64,000 nt of DNA from the NCBI GenBank assembly GCA_016929695.1, contig JAFGII010000081.1:1-64000 (forward strand). Reading direction: 5' to 3'. This document shows, piece after piece, positions 17,708 to 28,816 of this stretch. Position 1 is the first letter of the stretch. Each line of letters starts with the position of its first letter. The notes below the pieces were generated by a model. The model had not been told where the DNA came from and ran no database searches. It worked only from the letters and a program-made list of their open reading frames with translations. The position numbers were made by a program, and so were the translations under genes. Source of the stretch: Ignavibacteria bacterium (GTDB taxonomy: Bacteria; Bacteroidota; Ignavibacteria; Tepidaquicellales; Tepidaquicellaceae).

Positions 17708-19258
17708 TCATTTAATAATAATCATTTTTTTTACATCAAAATAACTTCTCCCGTTATTTACAGACAACCTATAAAGATAAATACCGCTCGGTAAATTACC
17801 CGCATTAAATTTCATATTATACTCACCCGCCTGTAAGTATCCGTTGAATAATTCTCCTACAAGTCTTCCCGAAATATCATACATTTTAATCAAAGCATTA
17901 CCGGGATTCAATATTTTGAATTTAATATTTGTCGCTGAATTAAAAGGATTAGGATAATTCTGTAGAAGTTCAAATCTATCAGCTGTTCCACTTCCGGTTA
18001 TTTCAACGGAAGTCAAAATCGTTGCAAAATTCCAGACATCAGACCAGGGACCCGTACCAAAAGCGGAAGTTGCATTAACCCTCCAAAAATAAGTAGTTGC
18101 AGGCTGTAATTTTCCTGAAGGAACCGTATATTGCGAATCAGTAAGAATTGCAGAATCCGTAATAACAGAAAAATTTGAAAGGGATGAAATGTGAACCTTA
18201 TACGAAGTTATATTATTTCCCTTCCTCCATTTCAAAGTCGGCGTGACGGAATTGTTAAATGAACCGTTTGCGGGAGATACCAGTGTCGGAATATAAAGAG
18301 GTTGTCCACCGGTCTGAGTTTTTAATATCAGCGCATTATCTCCGCAGGCAATCCCTTTATACTGGTCTGTGTAAAATATTGATACAATTTTTTTTGTAGT
18401 TCCTGTTGTTTGAGAAATCCAGGATTGTCCCGAATTTGTTGTAAATAATACTCTTCCATTATTTCCAGTTATATATCCCGTAAGCAAATTTACAAATTTA
18501 ACACACGTAAATTCATCAGTAAACCCTGTATTGATATTATTCCATGTCATTCCGGAATTGGATGTTTTTAAAAGTAATCCGCCTACTCCGACCGCGTATC
18601 CCGTATCCTGTCCAGTAAAAGTTATTGAGTTCAGCCAGTTACTGTAACTTATAAGGGAAAACCAGTTTTCACCTGCGTTAATAGATTTAATTATCTGACC
18701 GACTCTTCCAACGGCATAACCTACAAGCGGATTTGTAAAATATATACTTTCGAGGTAATAACTGTTACCGGTATTTACCTGATACCAGTTTGTTCCGCCG
18801 TTTGTAGTTTTTATAATGATACCATTATCTGAAGTACAAAATCCAACGTACTCATTAATAAAAAATACAGATGATATTTCTTTTGTTAATCCTGAATTCT
18901 GCAAGGACCAGTTGACTCCCGTGTTTGTGGTCCTCAGTATTACTCCATTTGGCTCAAATCCTCCGACTGCATACCCGGTCTGAGAATTGACGAAACACAC
19001 ATCCAGCAATCCGGCATTATTTGTCTGCAGAATACTTGTCCATGTTGTTCCCCCATTTATTGTCTTTATTATTACTCTGTACGGATAAGGCAAAGACTGA
19101 TAACCTCCGACTATAAATCCCGTATTCGCATTTGCAAAATAAACAGAGGAATAATTCACGGCATAAGGTGATGCAATTATCTGCCATCCAACCTGTGACT
19201 GAAGTTCTCCTGATACTGCAAGAATTAATAATAATAACAGAATTTTATATTTCCTCAT
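17708..19258 (-). CDS. T9SS cargo: YCF48/BNR-type beta-propeller with Fn3 and sorting domain
   Basis: A 516-residue secreted protein. Signal peptide (about 1-22), then about seven repeats of a YCF48-like blade, each with 'GYAVG..G.I.KT.NGG..W' (for example GIIIKTTNGGTNW and GLLLKTSNSGMTW), forming a propeller to about residue 320. A fibronectin-III-like domain follows (about 325-415, PTLKWRKGNNITSYKVHIS ... TYFWRVNA). The last about 85 residues are a T9SS type A sorting domain (QNYPNPFNSATNIKF ... GIYLYRLSV). No catalytic residues are recognised; such proteins are probably surface adhesins or glycan/protein binders. Confidence 0.85.
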   Translation of the reverse strand: MRKYKILLLLLILAVSGELQSQVGWQIIASPYAVNYSSVYFANANTGFIVGGYQSLPYPYRVIIKTINGGTTWTSILQTNNAGLLDVCFVNSQTGYAVGGFEPNGVILRTTNTGVNWSLQNSGLTKEISSVFFINEYVGFCTSDNGIIIKTTNGGTNWYQVNTGNSYYLESIYFTNPLVGYAVGRVGQIIKSINAGENWFSLISYSNWLNSITFTGQDTGYAVGVGGLLLKTSNSGMTWNNINTGFTDEFTCVKFVNLLTGYITGNNGRVLFTTNSGQSWISQTTGTTKKIVSIFYTDQYKGIACGDNALILKTQTGGQPLYIPTLVSPANGSFNNSVTPTLKWRKGNNITSYKVHISSLSNFSVITDSAILTDSQYTVPSGKLQPATTYFWRVNATSAFGTGPWSDVWNFATILTSVEITGSGTADRFELLQNYPNPFNSATNIKFKILNPGNALIKMYDISGRLVGELFNGYLQAGEYNMKFNAGNLPSGIYLYRLSVNNGRSYFDVKKMIIIK

Positions 19259-19320
19259 AATTTTTCCTTTTTAAATAATAAGATAATATATTTATATGTA
19301 TTAATATATTCAATAATGTA

Positions 19321-19363
19321 TTTTATCTTATATTAATATAAGATAAAACCTTTAAAATAAAGG
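19321..19363. repeat. Perfect 28-bp palindrome plus a second short inverted repeat
   Basis: Bases 19321-19348 are a perfect palindrome with 14-bp arms and no loop (left arm TTTTATCTTATATT). It is followed at 19349-19363 by CCTTTA-AAA-TAAAGG. The pair lies between uppP (stop 19425) and the start of the T9SS cargo gene (19258). It may act as a terminator after uppP, although it lacks a G/C-rich stem, or as an operator about 63-90 bp upstream of the cargo start codon. Confidence 0.5.
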
Positions 19364-19424
19364 AGCAAGAGTACAAGTAGTTATTTTAAATTTTTATTTC
19401 AGATATTATTTTGATTTTTCCGGT

Positions 19425-20249
19425 TCAGTTATTCTGGACTACCCCTGTCCAGAGTAGAATTAATATAATAATTCCGATAACAATTCTGTAAATGATAAAC
19501 AGCAAATTACTCCTTGTTTTAAGATAATTCAGAAGAAATGCGATAGAGTAATAGCCGACTATTCCCGAAACGACGGTTGCTACGATTAAAGAAATGAAAT
19601 TTTCATTCAGTAAAATTTCTCTTTCATCATACAGCTCATAAAGCCCGCTGAGAGTAATTGCCGGAATACTGAGAAGGAAAGAAAATCTTGCAGCAACATC
19701 CCTTTTCAGTCCAGCGAATAATCCCGCCGTAATTGTGACGCCGCTTCTTGAACTACCCGGAATTAAAGCAATTGCCTGTGCAAGTCCGATAAAAAGCCCT
19801 TCTTTTATTCCGATTTCGGAAAATTCTTTTTTATGTCTGGAAACTTTTTCGGCAATAAACAGAAACACCGCAAGGACAATAAGAGAACCGCTGATTACAT
19901 ATAATCCTCTCGCCCCGCCTTTTATAAAATCCTTTAGACCAAGCCCTGCAATTATTATTGGTACGGTACCAAACATAATTAAAATAAAAATTCTTGCATA
20001 AGCGTCGGAAAAATCTTTTGTCTTTAATGCATTTAAAAATCCTTTTGTTAAATCCATTATATCTTTCCGGAAATATACAAAAGTGGCTATCAGTGTCCCC
20101 AGCTGAATCACGGCAGTAAAAGCTGCACCTTTATCTCCCCATCCGATTAAAGCGGGAATAACTCTAAGATGCGCCGTACTGCTAATCGGAATAAATTCAG
20201 TAAGTCCCTGTATAATACCATATACTATTGCCTGTAAAACTTCTTCCAT
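19425..20249 (-). CDS. uppP: Undecaprenyl-diphosphatase UppP (BacA)
   Basis: An inner-membrane phosphatase that converts undecaprenyl diphosphate to the monophosphate, recycling the carrier for peptidoglycan and other glycans; overproduction gives bacitracin resistance in other bacteria. At 274 residues with about eight membrane segments the length is typical. Family motifs: IIQGLTEFIPISSTAHLRV (residues 13-31, with the catalytic glutamate) and ALIPGSSRSGVTITAGL. It is last in the gyrB run, 15 bp after the barrel-like gene. Confidence 0.95.
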   Translation of the reverse strand: MEEVLQAIVYGIIQGLTEFIPISSTAHLRVIPALIGWGDKGAAFTAVIQLGTLIATFVYFRKDIMDLTKGFLNALKTKDFSDAYARIFILIMFGTVPIIIAGLGLKDFIKGGARGLYVISGSLIVLAVFLFIAEKVSRHKKEFSEIGIKEGLFIGLAQAIALIPGSSRSGVTITAGLFAGLKRDVAARFSFLLSIPAITLSGLYELYDEREILLNENFISLIVATVVSGIVGYYSIAFLLNYLKTRSNLLFIIYRIVIGIIILILLWTGVVQNN

Positions 20250-20264
20250 ATAAGTATAAATTCG

Positions 20265-20990
20265 TTAGAATATAAAATATTCAAATCCCAGACTCAGACC
20301 TAACATGAATGAATTCAGATTAACCTCTTCTCCTGTCCTGTTTGATAATTTACTGCCGTCGGATTTTTTCAGTGTACCGTTAAATGTACCGGAAAGAAAT
20401 ACTCCGAAATAAGCCGCAAGAGAATTGCTTATTTGCGTGTTTAAGACACTTTCAAGTTTTGTAATTAATCCAGCAGAATTATAGTTACTGATTAATCCGA
20501 AAGTCTGTGTTGATAAATTCGACAGCACCATACCTGACCCCGCTCCAAATTTAAGATAAAAATGTTCACCCGGAATTAAATAATATCCTGTCAGTAAAAT
20601 ATTATGACAGTTATAAGTAAAATCATACATTGAATACTGGGAAGCAGATGAATTCATTGATTTAACAAAATATGAGTAATCTGCTTTGAGTGAAAAATTT
20701 TTCGCAACCTGATATTCAAATCCAGCAAAGAATTCGTATCCTACCTCAAAGTCCGGTATCTGCTGACTTTCCGGAACTCTGAAATAATCAGGAAGTTCAT
20801 ATTGAACAAATCTCAGCAAGGATGGATTATTTCCGTAAGACAGTCGCATACCCCCTGAAAATGATTTATATTTTGTATTTTGATTTTGCTTTTTAAATGA
20901 AGTAACTTTTTCCTGCGGAAAAACTGTGTTCAGAGTAAAAAAAAATAATATAATTATTATCAGACACTGAATCACTCCGGATTTATACAC
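20265..20990 (-). CDS. Predicted outer-membrane beta-barrel-like protein
   Basis: Not assigned to a named family. From the GTG at 20990 the product is 241 residues, opening with a signal peptide (SGVIQCLIIIILFFFTLNTVFPQ) and then alternating strands rich in aromatic residues (GYEFFAGFEYQVAKNFSLKA, ILLTGYYLIPGEHFYLKFGA), ending GLSLGFEYFIF with a terminal Phe as in outer-membrane barrels. ATG at 21101 would instead overlap gyrB by 20 bp and put about 37 basic/serine-rich residues before the signal, which is unlikely for an exported protein. The start remains uncertain. Confidence 0.65.
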   Translation of the reverse strand: MYKSGVIQCLIIIILFFFTLNTVFPQEKVTSFKKQNQNTKYKSFSGGMRLSYGNNPSLLRFVQYELPDYFRVPESQQIPDFEVGYEFFAGFEYQVAKNFSLKADYSYFVKSMNSSASQYSMYDFTYNCHNILLTGYYLIPGEHFYLKFGAGSGMVLSNLSTQTFGLISNYNSAGLITKLESVLNTQISNSLAAYFGVFLSGTFNGTLKKSDGSKLSNRTGEEVNLNSFMLGLSLGFEYFIF

Positions 20991-21081
20991 TTCCCAAACA
21001 GAAGCCCGTGAATGAGAGGAAAAAGAACAGGAAACATCCCTAATTTTATATCTGTTTCTCCGTAAGGATTCCAATATTTTT

Positions 21082-23082
<2,001 letters not shown>

Positions 23083-23092
23083 TTATGTACTT

Positions 23093-23416
23093 TTATTTAA
23101 ATATTATTTCTCTGATTTTTTTTCCGGGTTTAATTTTTTGGAATCTTTCGTTGAAAACTTTCAGGATTTCTTCTTTTCTCAATGATAATTCAAACCGCCA
23201 CACGGCATCCTCGACTTTTACAAACAATTTGTTCTTTGCAATGAATACAGATTTAGTACGATTCGATATAGGTATACCGACACATTCATTCCAGATTCTG
23301 ATAATTTCAAGTTCCTGCAGTTTCTCAGGCAGACCAAGTTCATTTACAAAATTTTCCATTTCTTTTTCAAGACTTATAAACTTATTTGCTCTATCTTTGA
23401 AATCTATATGTTTCAC
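23093..23416 (-). CDS. DciA-like DUF721 protein
   Basis: A 107-residue protein of the DUF721 family. The pattern ELEIIRIWNECVGIPISNRTKSVFI ... KLFVKVEDAVWRFELSLRKEEIL matches the KH-like DUF721 core, in which a conserved W and VG lead into a strand. DciA proteins act as loaders of the replicative helicase in bacteria lacking DnaC/DnaI. Its position between recF (4-bp overlap) and gyrB is the classic place for this family. Confidence 0.85.
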   Translation of the reverse strand: MKHIDFKDRANKFISLEKEMENFVNELGLPEKLQELEIIRIWNECVGIPISNRTKSVFIAKNKLFVKVEDAVWRFELSLRKEEILKVFNERFQKIKPGKKIREIIFK

Positions 23417-24600
23417 CTGATTATTACTTTTGAATTTTCAATTTTGAAAACAGATATATCACGTCCGTCAACCTTCTGTTTCAGTCTGCCGAGATAACCG
23501 GATTCCGTTGATGTTATGAACACCTGTCCGAACTCATTCAGGTGAGAAATTATCTTTTCCACTCTGTCCGAATCCAATTCGGATAATATATCATCAAGCA
23601 GAAGTATCGGTTCTACACCGGACCTATCTTTTATATATTCATATTCGGCAAGTTTTAATCCGACAAGATAAGTTTTATGTTCACCCTGGGAACAAAAATT
23701 TTTTAACAGAAACGGTTTATTGTTTTCGTTCTGTTTTTTTAGTTTAAAAATATAATCATCCCTGTGTGTTCCGATTATGCAGGTTGCTCTGGCAATTTCT
23801 TCGTTTTTAAATTCTTCGAGTTTTCTTCTGTATTCACTGAATAAATTTTCTTTTTCATAACTTATACCTATGCCTTCCGCTTTTCCGTTAAGGCAGGTCT
23901 GATATTCCATAAAAGGAGTATCATTCGAAGAAATCAAATATCGAAAATTTTTTTCAAGATAAGGCAAAAAGTCCTTAACAAAAACATTTCTTCTTACTGT
24001 TATTTCGGATGCCATTTCAGCAAGTTTATCGTTATAGGATTCCAGCAGATTATTAAATTCAAAACCTGTTATTTTCCCGCCTGAAGAATAACTCTTCAGC
24101 AGAATATTTTTTAATTTCAGCAGTCTGTTAATGTTTCTCAGATAATCAAGATATATCCTGCTTATCTGCGACAACGTGATGTCAAAAAATCTCCTGCGCT
24201 CGGACGGATTCCCGTAAGTTATTTCAAGACTGTGCGGGGTCATAAACACAATCGGAAATTTTCCGAAAACTGCCGAAGTAAATCCTGGTACTCTTTCTTT
24301 GTTGAGATAAAACAGTTTTTTCCGTACCGCTGAATTATAATTAAGCGAAACTGAAAATTCATTACCGAGTGAACTCTCGAAATTGCCGGATACATTAAAT
24401 TCTCCTTCTCCAAATCTGAGGCAGTCAATCTCGGGAGAATTAACAAAACTCTTGCCGAAAGTAATGAAAGAAATTGATTCCAGTATATTGGTTTTTCCTG
24501 TTCCGTTACTGCCGTAAATATAATTCAGTTTGCCGCTGAATTCTATGTGCTGGTCGGAATAATTTCTGAAATTATTTAGATAAATATTTTTTAAAAACAC
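23413..24600 (-). CDS. recF: DNA replication and repair protein RecF
   Basis: An SMC-like ATPase that helps load RecA at gaps through RecO and RecR. The 395-residue product has MFLKNIYLNNFRNYSDQHIEF, Walker A YGSNGTGKTNILESI (about 29-43), the ABC signature CSQGEHKTYLVGLKLAE, and Walker B ILLLDDILSELD. Length is normal. It starts 23 bp after dnaN and overlaps the DciA-like gene by 4 bp. Confidence 0.95.
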   Translation of the reverse strand: MFLKNIYLNNFRNYSDQHIEFSGKLNYIYGSNGTGKTNILESISFITFGKSFVNSPEIDCLRFGEGEFNVSGNFESSLGNEFSVSLNYNSAVRKKLFYLNKERVPGFTSAVFGKFPIVFMTPHSLEITYGNPSERRRFFDITLSQISRIYLDYLRNINRLLKLKNILLKSYSSGGKITGFEFNNLLESYNDKLAEMASEITVRRNVFVKDFLPYLEKNFRYLISSNDTPFMEYQTCLNGKAEGIGISYEKENLFSEYRRKLEEFKNEEIARATCIIGTHRDDYIFKLKKQNENNKPFLLKNFCSQGEHKTYLVGLKLAEYEYIKDRSGVEPILLLDDILSELDSDRVEKIISHLNEFGQVFITSTESGYLGRLKQKVDGRDISVFKIENSKVIIR

Positions 24601-24623
24601 GTTCTTTTTCCTCTTAGAATCTG

Positions 24624-26075
24624 TTAACTGACCCTGACAGGCATAACAAGTTCAGTATATTCCTCATTATCCGGCTGTTCGGACGGCATAATAATAGCGG
24701 CTTTTGAGGGATTACTGAATGTCATAATTATATCCGGACTGTGAATTACATTCAGAGTTTCGAGCAGATAAAAAACATTAAACGAAATGACATACGGCTC
24801 TTTATCATAATCAGCCTCGTTATTATCCAGACTGATGAATCTGCAGTCTATTACCTCTTCGCCTTCGCCTCCTATTTCAGGATTATCGGCTTTTATCATC
24901 ATTACGGAATTTTTGATTTCGAATTTCACTCTCTTAGTAGGGGGATCAACAAATATTGATGCACGCTTTAGTGAATTCGTAAAATCAAGTTTTGCCACTT
25001 TTAACTGTTTATCGTTGTTTTGCGGAATAACAGTTTCATAATTCGGGAATGTATCATCAACAAGTTTCGAAAATATCTCAATAGTATCGGTTGTCATTTT
25101 TAAAATTGTTTCATCATATTCAATTTTCACATCGGATGATTCAACTAATTTAAGAATTAATTCCGAAGTTTTTAAAGGCACAATAAATTTATCGTCTTTC
25201 TGGCTTTCGTTTTTAAATTCCTTCAGAATGATTTTCCCTAATCTGAAGCCGTCCGTTGCCACAAGTCTTAAATCTTCTTTCCTTATGTCAAATAAAATTC
25301 CCGCCATATTGCGTTTAATGTCGTCTTCTTCGGCAGCATGTTTAACTTTATTAATAAACTGTTTTAATATTGAACCGTTCAGCGCGAAGCTGTTCAATTC
25401 TCCTTTTTCTTCAAAGACGGGATAATCTTCCGGGGTTTCTCCTACCAGTGAATATTTCCCGTTTGTTGATGTAATGTTAACTCTATTTTTTTCGTTAGTT
25501 TCAATTGTTAATTTCTTCTTCGAATACATTTTTGCAGCCAGTTTTTCGGACTTATCAAATAACTCTTCAATTTTATTCTTGAAAAGTTCATTAGCCGATG
25601 CAAGGTCGTGTCTACCTTCATTTACGTATAACTCCTGATTTCTGCCGATTTCTTCAATAATGCTTTCCTTATCCTCCAGCGACAGAAATCCTTTGTGAAT
25701 AAGTTTCTGCTCAAAATTTAAATATCTGAGTTTATCTTTAAAAATATTCGACAGTTTTGACCCTTCGTTCAGCAAATCATAATCAGGTTTTTTGAATTCA
25801 ACATCAATATTAACCGCTTCGAATTTCGATAAAAGAAGTCTTGTCAAATCAAGAAGTCTTTTTGCGGGAATGGCACAACTGCCGTCTTCTTTTCCGTTAA
25901 CGGTTAATTTTGCACGAATGAAATTTTCCAAATCCGTTGCGTGCATTGTAAGTTCATTACCTTCCAGTTCGAACAAAATATTATCAAGAATAGGCAGAGT
26001 GGAACGAACCGGAATTACATGACTTAACTTGGAAAGATAGTTTACAAAATTCTCTACTGAGATGTTGAATTTCAT
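24624..26075 (-). CDS. dnaN: DNA polymerase III beta clamp with a large insertion
   Basis: The sliding clamp, recognised by the start (MKFNISVENFVNYLSKL), LPILDNILFELEGNELTMHATDLE, CAIPAKRLLDLTRLL, LVATDGFRLG and the end ELVMPVRVS. At 483 residues it is about 110 longer than the usual 365-375. The excess is mostly one charged, predicted helical segment at about residues 95-187 (25517-25793), lying within domain I between VNIDVEF and LTIETNEKNRVNITS. The frame is open throughout and strands on both sides are normal, so this is an insertion rather than an annotation error. It is first in the dnaN-recF-dciA-gyrB cluster. Confidence 0.93.
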   Translation of the reverse strand: MKFNISVENFVNYLSKLSHVIPVRSTLPILDNILFELEGNELTMHATDLENFIRAKLTVNGKEDGSCAIPAKRLLDLTRLLLSKFEAVNIDVEFKKPDYDLLNEGSKLSNIFKDKLRYLNFEQKLIHKGFLSLEDKESIIEEIGRNQELYVNEGRHDLASANELFKNKIEELFDKSEKLAAKMYSKKKLTIETNEKNRVNITSTNGKYSLVGETPEDYPVFEEKGELNSFALNGSILKQFINKVKHAAEEDDIKRNMAGILFDIRKEDLRLVATDGFRLGKIILKEFKNESQKDDKFIVPLKTSELILKLVESSDVKIEYDETILKMTTDTIEIFSKLVDDTFPNYETVIPQNNDKQLKVAKLDFTNSLKRASIFVDPPTKRVKFEIKNSVMMIKADNPEIGGEGEEVIDCRFISLDNNEADYDKEPYVISFNVFYLLETLNVIHSPDIIMTFSNPSKAAIIMPSEQPDNEEYTELVMPVRVS

Positions 26076-26301
26076 AGTGTTAAATATATTATTTTACACA
26101 AATATATGCAAAATACTCAAAATAAAAAGAATATACAATAAACATATCAGGCATTTTCTCTCGAAATTTTCTTCCTTTATCCTGCCCCCCTGCTTCTGAA
26201 ATATTTTTTTTTCTAATACTTACATTAATAACTGATTTTTGTTTTTTTCCATTTCAATTAAATAATAATTTAAGGATTTTGAAAAAAAGCAGAGAAAGAA
26301 T

Positions 26302-27567
26302 ATGGAAATAAATTTCGGGAGATTCAGTGATGCATTTCAAAGCATAGCAAAGAAAGAAATGTGGGTTGAATGCGAAAAATTATTCGACGAAAAAGATTTT
26401 AACGGTGCATACAGAATCTTTTTCAATTGTTTGAAAGACCATAAATCCGAAAATGTACTATGGGGCGAAGATAAAGGCAAAATAAATTTTCTGATTAAGC
26501 AGGGTTCTAAAGAAGTGAGAGGATTCATTTTTGAAAATAAGATTTCAGCATCCGCCAATATTGCAGAATTCGAAAAACTGCCCGTTGCCATAATGAGGAA
26601 ACTGCTCGAAATGAATTACAATCTTGATTACTGCCGATTTGCAGTTGATAATAATAAAGTCGTTATTAAATTCGACACTTTTGCGGAAGCATGTCCGCCG
26701 GCAAGATTATATTATGCCTTGAGGGAACTTGCAATAAGAGCAGATAAACAAGATGACATACTAATAAATGAATTCAACGCTCTCAAGCCCTATGACTATC
26801 ACAGAATTGAACTACCTCAGGAAATAAAAGAGACCAAATACAAATATCTTATGAAATGGATAAACGAAGTACTGGCAAAAGTTGAAAGCGTTAATATGGA
26901 TAAATATTCGGGAGGTTTAACTTATATTCTCCTCGGCGTAAATTACAGAATTGATTATCTGATAAATCCTCAGGGTGAACTGATAAATAAACTTGAGAAA
27001 ATTCATTGGAATTATTTTATGAACGACAGTAAATCCATTTACGAAAAAATTGAAAGCATTAAGGATGAATTCAAGGAAATTCTATCGAAATCAAAAGAGA
27101 GTATTCTAAATGAATTTTTCGATGTCACTTCCACGTTCGGCATAACAAGACCTGCAAGTTTCTCAACCATACAGGAGGTTTTTAAAAATAATATGAGCAA
27201 TGTTCAGCACTATCTTGATAATAGAATGGAAGATGTGGCGTTATCAATATTTGAATACACTGCGGGTAACTGTTTATTTGTTTACGGAGTTGCAGAAAGT
27301 ACAAAATTATTATTTCATCTTATATATCAGGTGCTAAACGGTGATTATTTCAGAGAACTCGGAATAAATGAAGTCCTGTATGACTTAAAGGAAAAGAAAT
27401 TTAACGAAGAACTGATAAAAGAAAAAATTGAACTGATAATAGAAAATGATAAAGATGAATTCCCCTTGTTAAAGTTTAACACTTCAAATCTGAAATTTGA
27501 TACACTAATATCATTTCTTAAATCTTACTATTTTGAAATGAACAATTTAAATTATAATCCCGATTAA
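26302..27567 (+). CDS. YbjN-like domain protein of unknown function
   Basis: A 421-residue soluble protein with no signal peptide. Residues about 60-160 resemble the YbjN/type III secretion chaperone-like fold: ISASANIAEFEKLPVAIMRK, LLEMNYNLDYCRFAVDNN, VVIKFDTFAEACPPARLYYA, IRADKQDDILINEF. The remaining two thirds are helical and charged with no family I recognise. The stop directly abuts the ATG of the protease gene, so they form an operon. It is divergent from dnaN across a 226-bp AT-rich gap. The assignment is by pattern only. Confidence 0.6.
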   Translation: MEINFGRFSDAFQSIAKKEMWVECEKLFDEKDFNGAYRIFFNCLKDHKSENVLWGEDKGKINFLIKQGSKEVRGFIFENKISASANIAEFEKLPVAIMRKLLEMNYNLDYCRFAVDNNKVVIKFDTFAEACPPARLYYALRELAIRADKQDDILINEFNALKPYDYHRIELPQEIKETKYKYLMKWINEVLAKVESVNMDKYSGGLTYILLGVNYRIDYLINPQGELINKLEKIHWNYFMNDSKSIYEKIESIKDEFKEILSKSKESILNEFFDVTSTFGITRPASFSTIQEVFKNNMSNVQHYLDNRMEDVALSIFEYTAGNCLFVYGVAESTKLLFHLIYQVLNGDYFRELGINEVLYDLKEKKFNEELIKEKIELIIENDKDEFPLLKFNTSNLKFDTLISFLKSYYFEMNNLNYNPD

Positions 27568-28662
27568 ATGGATATTCACGAAATAATAAACAGTTATCAG
27601 TCTGTAATAATCCAGATAGCAACGCCTTATGGTACAGGAACGGGTTTTTGTCTCAATGAGCATAAACTCATTGTTACAAATGACCACGTTGTAAGAGGTG
27701 TAAAGGAAGCCGTTATAAGCGGGAAGTTATTTAAAAAAGTGTTATCGCAGGTATGCTATAACGACCCAAAGTATGACGTGGCTTTTATAAGGATACCTGA
27801 CGGTGTAGATTTTCCGGAAAGAAAACTTGCCGGAGCTGATACAGTAAAAGACGGTGATACTGTTGTTGCAATAGGGCATCCGTTCGGTTTAAATTACACC
27901 GCTACCGAAGGAATCGTATCAAAAGCAAACCGTATGCATAACGGCATCAATTATATTCAGATTGATGCTGCAATCAATCCCGGCAACAGTGGCGGTCCGC
28001 TTGTTAATACCGAAGGTGATATTATCGGAGTAAATACTTTTGTAATTGCGGGCGGTGATAATCTCGGGTTTGCACTACCGGTTAATTATCTCGAAGATTC
28101 AATAAGTGAATATATTCCTTATAAGAATACATTTGCAGTTCGGTGCAGTTCCTGTCTGAATGTTATTCCCGAGAGTAAATTTGATAATGACTACTGTCCG
28201 GAATGCGGGACCAAGATGGAATCCGCAGAATTAAAGAAGAAGGGTTATAAGCCCTCAGGAGCCGCCTCAAGAATTGAAAAAATCCTCGAATCGCTGGGCA
28301 AGGACGTCAAGATTTCACGAAGAGGACCTAACTACTGGGAAATTGAAGAAGGGTCAATAAAAATTTATATCAGTTATCCTCAAAGCGGATTTATTTCCTG
28401 CGATGCTTTCTTGTGTAGACTGCCGAAACAAAACATTGCCCCGCTTTATGAATATCTGCTAAAAGAAAATTTTAATCTTGAGAACGCAGTACTGTCAATA
28501 AAAGGGCAGTTCGTATTGTTATCTTCCATTATTTATGAATATTATCTTGAATTAGAAAGCGGAATGAAAATATTCAAGAATCTGTTCGAGAAAGCAGATT
28601 ATTATGATGATTATATAATCAATAATTTCAACGCTTCACCGGGAATACTGGAAGAAACTTAA
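27568..28662 (+). CDS. Cytosolic trypsin-like (DegP-type) protease with zinc ribbon and YbjN-like domain
   Basis: A 364-residue protein with three parts. Residues 1-180 are an S1C/HtrA-type protease with an intact triad: His40 (VTNDHVV), Asp70 (KYDVAFIRI), Ser141 (NPGNSGGPL). Residues about 190-220 are a zinc ribbon with Cys193, Cys196, Cys210 and Cys213 (CSSC ... CPEC). Residues about 240-350 resemble YbjN (DAFLCRLPKQNIAPLYEYLL, ADYYDDYIINNF). There is no PDZ domain and no signal peptide, so unlike DegP it should act inside the cell. The preceding gene also carries a YbjN-like domain, hinting at a shared partner or pairing. Confidence 0.8.
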   Translation: MDIHEIINSYQSVIIQIATPYGTGTGFCLNEHKLIVTNDHVVRGVKEAVISGKLFKKVLSQVCYNDPKYDVAFIRIPDGVDFPERKLAGADTVKDGDTVVAIGHPFGLNYTATEGIVSKANRMHNGINYIQIDAAINPGNSGGPLVNTEGDIIGVNTFVIAGGDNLGFALPVNYLEDSISEYIPYKNTFAVRCSSCLNVIPESKFDNDYCPECGTKMESAELKKKGYKPSGAASRIEKILESLGKDVKISRRGPNYWEIEEGSIKIYISYPQSGFISCDAFLCRLPKQNIAPLYEYLLKENFNLENAVLSIKGQFVLLSSIIYEYYLELESGMKIFKNLFEKADYYDDYIINNFNASPGILEET

Positions 28663-28816
28663 CAGTGAAAAGAATGTTAAATCCGTACAAGCCGGTATCT
28701 GTGATTTGTAAAGTTGAAAGTGACAGGTTCAAAAAAACAAGAAATTAATCATTCATTAATTTATTCATTCGGCAGAGTAATTAATTATAATTCTTCTATG
28801 ACTGTCTTCTTTCTTT

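Noticed and set aside
27568-28662. Periplasmic DegP
   Set aside because: The catalytic domain is DegP-like, but there is no signal peptide or PDZ, and a zinc ribbon suggests a cytosolic location.
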